Part shown: in pieces, positions 60,373 through 64,000 of the stretch
Layout of the letters: every line of letters begins with the position of its first letter
Numbering within the stretch: position 1 is the first letter of the stretch
DNA from: Kocuria varians
GTDB lineage: Bacteria; Actinomycetota; Actinomycetes; Actinomycetales; Micrococcaceae
Direction of reading: 5' to 3'
Length of the DNA stretch: 64,000 nucleotides
NCBI RefSeq assembly: GCF_006539885.1
Contig: NZ_BJNW01000010.1
Coordinates: 41,230 to 105,229 of the forward strand
The notes under the pieces: model-generated
What the model was told of the DNA's origin: nothing
The model's input: only the letters and a program-made list of their open reading frames with translations
Databases searched by the model: none
Made by a program: the position numbers and the translations under genes

Positions 60373-61240
60373 CGCCGCCCGCAGCGACGTCTCGATGCCG
60401 CCGGAGGCCCAGGTGCGGGAGACGTTCTCCTACCTGCAGGTGATGCGGGCGTTCGCCGTGCGCCCGGACATCGACGTGGTGCACAACAACACGCTGCACT
60501 ACCTGCCCGTCGTGATGTCCTCGGCCATCCCGCAGCCGCTGGTCACGACCCTGCACACCCCCGTGACCCCGTGGCTCGAACCGGCCCTGCGGCTGAACCC
60601 TGCGGCGCACACCGTGGCCGTGAGCGACTCCGTGGCACAGCTGTGGAGCACGCTGACGCCGGCCCGGGTGATCCGCAACGGCGTGGACGCCCTGGAGTGG
60701 AGCCCGGGTCCGGGCGGGGACAGCCTGGTGTGGTCGGGTCGGATCGTGCCGGAGAAGGCGCCGCACGTGGCCGCGCTGATCGCGCTGCGTGCCGGGTGGA
60801 AGCTGCGCATCGCCGGCCCGGTCTCGGACCGGCACTACTACGAGACCCGGCTCGCCCCGCTGCTCGGCGAGCAGGTCACCCACGTGGGCCACCTGGGGAC
60901 GCGCGCCCTGCGCACCCTCGTGGGGCAGAGCGCGGCGTGCCTCGTGACGCCCGCGTGGGAGGAGCCCTACGGTCTGGTGGCGGCCGAGGCCATGGCCTGT
61001 GGCACTCCCGTGCTCGCGGTCGCACGCGGCGGGCTCAGCGAGGTGGTCCGGGCACCCGGCGGGCTGACGAGCCAGCCGGGCGCGGACGAGGCCGCAACCG
61101 TCGCTGGGGCCACGCGCCTGCTGCCGAGCGTGGTGGCGATGGACCGCGAGCGCGTGCGGTCCTACGCGCTGGAGACCTGTTCCCTGACCGCCACGGTGGA
61201 CGCGTACGTGGCCCTCTACCAGGAGTTGATGCGATCGTGA
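60179..61240 (+). CDS. Glycosyltransferase, GT4 family
   Basis: 353 aa from ATG 60179 (GAGGGCGGGG upstream). The GT-B pattern is clear: PPFSGGLESFTWHLARGLKRRG in the N-terminal domain, DVVHNNTLHYLPV, VTTLHTPVTPWL, then VWSGRIVPEKAPHVAAL, RIAGPVSD and the donor-binding EEPYGLVAAEAMACGTPVLAVARGG with the retaining-enzyme E-x7-E motif. It uses an activated sugar; identity unknown. It overlaps the next gene by 4 nt (GTGA). Confidence 0.9.
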   Translation: MKVALLAHDRFPIAPPFSGGLESFTWHLARGLKRRGIDVVVFAAPGSDPSLGVEELDVEPLVLSDAARSDVSMPPEAQVRETFSYLQVMRAFAVRPDIDVVHNNTLHYLPVVMSSAIPQPLVTTLHTPVTPWLEPALRLNPAAHTVAVSDSVAQLWSTLTPARVIRNGVDALEWSPGPGGDSLVWSGRIVPEKAPHVAALIALRAGWKLRIAGPVSDRHYYETRLAPLLGEQVTHVGHLGTRALRTLVGQSAACLVTPAWEEPYGLVAAEAMACGTPVLAVARGGLSEVVRAPGGLTSQPGADEAATVAGATRLLPSVVAMDRERVRSYALETCSLTATVDAYVALYQELMRS

Positions 61241-62259
61241 TCGGCTACTACGTCCACCACCACGGGCTGGGGCACCGCAACCGTGCCACCCAGATCGCCC
61301 GCGAGCTCGATGTGCCCGTGACGGGATTCAGCAGCCTGGAGCGGCCGGAGGGATGGCCGGGGGACTGGGTCCAGCTGCCCCCGGACGTGACCTCCGAGCC
61401 GGTGGACCCGACCGCGAACGGCGTGCTGCACTGGGCGCCGCTGGGGCACCCCGGCTACCGCGAGCGCATGGGGATCATGGCGGGGCACCTGCGGCGGAGC
61501 CTGGACCTGATGGTCACGGACACCTCCGCGGAGGTGACGCTGCTGGCGCGCCTGATGGGCGTCCCCACCGTGGTCATGGCGATGCGCGGGGACCGCACGG
61601 ACCGGACGCACCGCGCCGCGTACGACGCCGCCACCGCTCTGATCGCGCCGTGGTCGCGGCAGACCGCGGAACCGTACTGGCCCGAGGCGTGGAACCGGAA
61701 GACCACGTTCACCGGAGCCATTTCGCGCTTCGACGCCCCGGGCGGCGCCCGGCCGGAACCCGCCGCACCTCGGCCGGCGCGGGACGCCGCGGATACCGCC
61801 TCACCTGATCGCTCGGTGCTCGTCGTGTGGGGCCGCGGCGGCACCGTGGTGGGGGAGGACGACGTCGACGCCGCCCGGGCGGCCACTCCCGGCTGGTCCT
61901 GGACCGTGCGCACCCCGGACGCACCCTCACCGGACCTGTGGCGCGAGATCACCGAGGCCACCGTGGTCGTCTCCCACGGCGGGAACAACGCGGTGGCGGA
62001 GCTCTCCGCGGCCGGCGCGCACGCGGTCGTCGTCGCGCAGCCGCGGCCCCACGAGGAGCAGGCGTACACGGTGGCCGCCCTGGACCGTGCGGGCATCTGC
62101 GTAGGGCTGCAGGAGTGGCCCGAGCCCACAGCGTGGCCCGCGCTGCTGGACCGTGCCCAGCTTCTCGGCGGCTCGCGCTGGGACGCGTGGCGCCACGGGG
62201 ACGGTTCCCAGCGTGCCGCGCGTGCCCTGCGGGACATGGTGAGCGGGGGAGCGGCGTGA
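61237..62259 (+). CDS. MurG/UGT-like glycosyltransferase (GT28-type fold)
   Basis: 340 aa from GTG 61237, inside the preceding stop. GYYVHHHGLGHRNRATQIA is the GxGH N-terminal motif of MurG-like enzymes. RGDRTDRTHRAAYDAA is basic and may contact an anionic acceptor. The C-terminal half has ATVVVSHGGNNAVAELSAAGAHAVVVAQPRPHEEQ, the UDP-sugar site of this class. No membrane helix is present. It overlaps the next gene by 4 nt (GTGA). Confidence 0.85.
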   Translation: MIGYYVHHHGLGHRNRATQIARELDVPVTGFSSLERPEGWPGDWVQLPPDVTSEPVDPTANGVLHWAPLGHPGYRERMGIMAGHLRRSLDLMVTDTSAEVTLLARLMGVPTVVMAMRGDRTDRTHRAAYDAATALIAPWSRQTAEPYWPEAWNRKTTFTGAISRFDAPGGARPEPAAPRPARDAADTASPDRSVLVVWGRGGTVVGEDDVDAARAATPGWSWTVRTPDAPSPDLWREITEATVVVSHGGNNAVAELSAAGAHAVVVAQPRPHEEQAYTVAALDRAGICVGLQEWPEPTAWPALLDRAQLLGGSRWDAWRHGDGSQRAARALRDMVSGGAA

Positions 62260-63101
62260 GCACGGCGCTCGTGACAATCGTGAGCGGGCGGCACACCCAC
62301 CTGCGCAGGCAGCGGGAGTGGGTGGCCGTGCAGAGCGATCCGCCCCTGAGCCACGTGGTCGTGAGCATGGGCGACCCCCAGATCGAGGGTGTCCTCGCCC
62401 TGCACCCTGGGATCCCCACGGAGCTCGTGGCACTGCCCGCCGCGGCAGAGCTTCCCCTCGCGGCGGCGCGCAACGCGGGAGTGGCGCGCGCCGCCCACCT
62501 GGGCGCGGAGAGCGTCGTCCTGCTGGACGTGGACTGCCTCCCGCACCGGGACGTCCTGCGCGACTACCGGGGTGCCCTCGTGCGCCTGACCGGCCGCCGC
62601 GCCGTCGTGAGCGGACGCGTGCGGTACCTCCCCGAGGGGATGACGGAGGGCGACTACACCGCGGACGGTGTCGCCCGGCTGGGCCGCGACCACGCGGCGC
62701 GCGTCCTGCCGCCACCGGGGGAGCTGCGGGAGGCGGATCCCAGGATGCTGTGGTCGCTGTCCATGGCCACGACCGTGCAGACGTGGGACGCCGCGGGCGG
62801 CTTCGACGAGCGCTACGTGGGCTACGGGGGCGAGGACACCGACTTCGGCCAGCGTCTCGCGGCGGCGGGTGGAGGCCTCTGGTGGCTCGGCGGAGCCACG
62901 GTCCACCACCAGTACCACCCCACGCAGTCCCCGCCGGTGCAGCACGCGGCGGCGATCGCCCGCAACGCGAACCTCTTCCGGGCCACCTGGGGTTTCGACC
63001 CCATGGAGGGATGGTTGCACGCCCTGGAGGAGCGCGGTGTGCTGGCGCGGGACGGGGCGCAGTGGCATCTTGTCGAACCGCGTTCGAACAGTGGTTCGTA
63101 A
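62256..63101 (+). CDS. Glycosyltransferase, GT2 family (GT-A fold)
   Basis: 281 aa from GTG 62256. LVTIVSGRHTHLRRQREW opens the nucleotide domain, LLDVDCLPHRDVL holds the DxD-like metal motif (DVD), and FDERYVGYGGEDTDFGQRLAAAG is the ED-x-D acceptor motif seen in galactosyltransferase-like C-terminal domains. HHQYHPT supplies a His. It is an inverting, soluble enzyme by family. It ends 18 nt before the response-regulator gene, whose promoter lies inside its 3' end. Confidence 0.88.
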   Translation: MSTALVTIVSGRHTHLRRQREWVAVQSDPPLSHVVVSMGDPQIEGVLALHPGIPTELVALPAAAELPLAAARNAGVARAAHLGAESVVLLDVDCLPHRDVLRDYRGALVRLTGRRAVVSGRVRYLPEGMTEGDYTADGVARLGRDHAARVLPPPGELREADPRMLWSLSMATTVQTWDAAGGFDERYVGYGGEDTDFGQRLAAAGGGLWWLGGATVHHQYHPTQSPPVQHAAAIARNANLFRATWGFDPMEGWLHALEERGVLARDGAQWHLVEPRSNSGS

Positions 63102-63113
63102 CCTTACTACTAT
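63074..63113 (+). promoter_or_regulatory. Promoter of the response-regulator gene with nested GTTCG palindromes
   Basis: CGAACC (63074-63079) and GGTTCG (63093-63098) flank a central palindrome GTTCGAAC (63082-63089), giving four GTTCG/CGAAC half-sites. The -10 is TACTAT (63108-63113), with 6 nt (GCTCGG) to GTG 63120. The half-sites lie at about -46 to -22, suitable for autoregulation by a LuxR-type protein. Confidence 0.55.
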
Positions 63114-63119
63114 GCTCGG

Positions 63120-63776
63120 GTGGTGATTTCGCGCTCCCCTGACATCTCTCTCGCTCTCGTCAACGACTATCCGGTCGTCGTCGAGGGCCTCGCCCGCATG
63201 TTCGAGGGCCACCCCCGGCTGAGGGTCGTCGAGCTCGACTCCGGGCACCGGCTCGAGTATCCAGCGGACGTGGTCCTCTACGACGCCTTCGCGGCGACGG
63301 ACCGGGGGCGCGACGACGTCCGTCGGCTGCTCGCGAATCCCGCCTGCGGCAAGGTGGTCATGTACACCTGGCACGTGGGCGTCACGCAGGCGGAGGAGGC
63401 CCTCGGTTTGGGCATGCACGGCTGCCTCTCCAAAGAACTGGCCGCGGACGAGCTCGCGGACTCGCTCGTGCGGGTGCACGAGGGGGAGGTGGTGGTCAGC
63501 CCCGAGCTGCCGCGTCAGGAGATCAAGGTCCCGGACTGGCCCGGCCGCCCCGAGGGGCTCTCCGCGCGCGAGGCCGAGGTGATCGCCCTGATCACCCGGG
63601 GACTGACCAACGACGAGATCGCCCGCACGTGCTACCTCAGCATCAACTCGGTGAAGTCCTACATCCGTTCCGCGTACCGCAAGATGGGCGTGGAGCGGCG
63701 CAGCCAGGCGGTGCTGTGGGGTGTCGACCACGGCATGGATCCACGCGGCCAGGAGGATCGTTCCGTCAGCTCCTGA
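63120..63776 (+). CDS. LuxR/NarL-type response regulator with altered acidic pocket
   Basis: 218 aa from GTG 63120. The receiver-like domain (about 10-125) starts LALVNDYPVVVEGLARMF, where the usual acidic pair is Asn15-Asp16. The phospho-acceptor position is Asp55 (VVLYDAF) and the conserved Lys is in GCLSKEL. The C-terminal LuxR HTH is standard: LSAREAEVIALITRGLTNDEIARTCYLSINSVKSYIRSAYRKMGVERRSQAV. No histidine kinase is encoded nearby, so it is an orphan here. It follows the glycosyltransferase block but has its own promoter. Confidence 0.9.
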   Translation: MVISRSPDISLALVNDYPVVVEGLARMFEGHPRLRVVELDSGHRLEYPADVVLYDAFAATDRGRDDVRRLLANPACGKVVMYTWHVGVTQAEEALGLGMHGCLSKELAADELADSLVRVHEGEVVVSPELPRQEIKVPDWPGRPEGLSAREAEVIALITRGLTNDEIARTCYLSINSVKSYIRSAYRKMGVERRSQAVLWGVDHGMDPRGQEDRSVSS

Positions 63777-63841
63777 CGAACGCCGCCTCCGCACCCGCCC
63801 GGGTGGGGGACAAGCCCCGGTGCGAGGAGCACAATGGGGGC

Positions 63842-64000
63842 ATGACCGAGGACAAGTACGCAGCAGACAAGAAGGCCCAGGAACTCGCCGGTGAACAGGG
63901 CGGTTTCCCCGAGCAGGAGCAGACCCCTCCGGGGCTCTCCACGGATCTGACGCCCTTCCCGGACCACGGTGAGGAGAACTGGGTGGGCCGCGGCCGCCTG
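63842..64000 (+). CDS. Short-chain dehydrogenase/reductase, N-terminal part only
   Basis: 53 codons from ATG 63842 to the window edge. The N-terminal segment FPEQEQTPPGLSTDLTPFPDHGEENWVGRGRL matches the extension that precedes the Rossmann motif in YghA/YhxC/GSP39-type SDR oxidoreductases (Q-PPG-x-M-P-PDHGE-S-Y-G-GRL). The catalytic domain lies outside the window. CACAAT (63830-63835), 6 nt before the start, fits a leaderless promoter. Family members are general stress oxidoreductases. Confidence 0.75.
   Translation, partial: MTEDKYAADKKAQELAGEQGGFPEQEQTPPGLSTDLTPFPDHGEENWVGRGRL

Noticed and set aside
1..64000. CRISPR arrays, insertion sequences, integrases, prophage or attachment sites
   Set aside because: No spaced direct-repeat array, transposase or integrase sequence was found; gene order is typical core actinobacterial chromosome.

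Overview
The window is chromosomal DNA of a very high-GC actinobacterium, most probably a Micrococcaceae member such as Kocuria. The signs are strong G/C bias at third codon positions, mycothiol metabolism (mycothione reductase), a divisome with Wag31/DivIVA, SepF and YggT but no FtsA or MinCD, GarA and PASTA-kinase signalling, and a MurE whose substrate motif fits L-Lys rather than meso-DAP. The organism assignment is inference from gene content; no database was searched. I see no CRISPR array, insertion sequence, prophage or rRNA.

Layout. (1) 1-2785: gcvH (3' end), garA, an FtsR-type MerR regulator, a DUF151 nuclease-fold protein and a second MerR regulator, the order also known from Mycobacterium. 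(2) 2842-13155: orphan ParA ATPase, three stacked palindromes, pyruvate carboxylase, mycothione reductase, acyl-CoA ligase, a small membrane protein with an alpha/beta hydrolase, and a PlsC acyltransferase. (3) 13165-20770: class II DAHP synthase, a PknL-like PASTA kinase coupled to a LysM lytic transglycosylase, the Rv2175c-like DNA-binding kinase substrate, a polyprenyl diphosphate synthase and DinB. (4) 20824-43196: the division and cell-wall (dcw) cluster, mraZ-rsmH-ftsL-ftsI-murE-murF-mraY-murD-ftsW-murG-murC-ftsQ-ftsZ, then pgeF, a YggS-like protein, sepF, yggT, wag31, lspA and an RluD-type synthase. (5) 43252-49760: dnaE, hisD, nrdR and a GNAT acetyltransferase. (6) 49761-50532: tRNA-Val and an unexplained promoter / tRNA-like fold / terminator unit. 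(7) 50533-58814: gnd, cysE, cysK, msrA, a NIF3-like protein, a zinc-ribbon protein, RNase P RNA, a lipoprotein, yaaA and def. (8) 59017-64000: four tightly coupled glycosyltransferase genes, an orphan LuxR-type response regulator, and the start of a short-chain dehydrogenase.

How it fits together. The dcw genes make lipid II (MurE-F-D-C, MraY, MurG) and build the septum (FtsZ, FtsQ, FtsL, FtsI, FtsW, SepF, Wag31). GarA, pyruvate carboxylase and the Ser/Thr kinase link carbon flow to growth control. Many genes have a TANNNT -10 hexamer 6 or 7 nt before the start codon, which indicates leaderless mRNAs.

The least explained parts are the tRNA-like RNA unit before gnd, the glycosyltransferase/response-regulator block with its long gene overlap, and TCACGTGAG-type motifs shared by the garA leader and the ftsZ promoter region.
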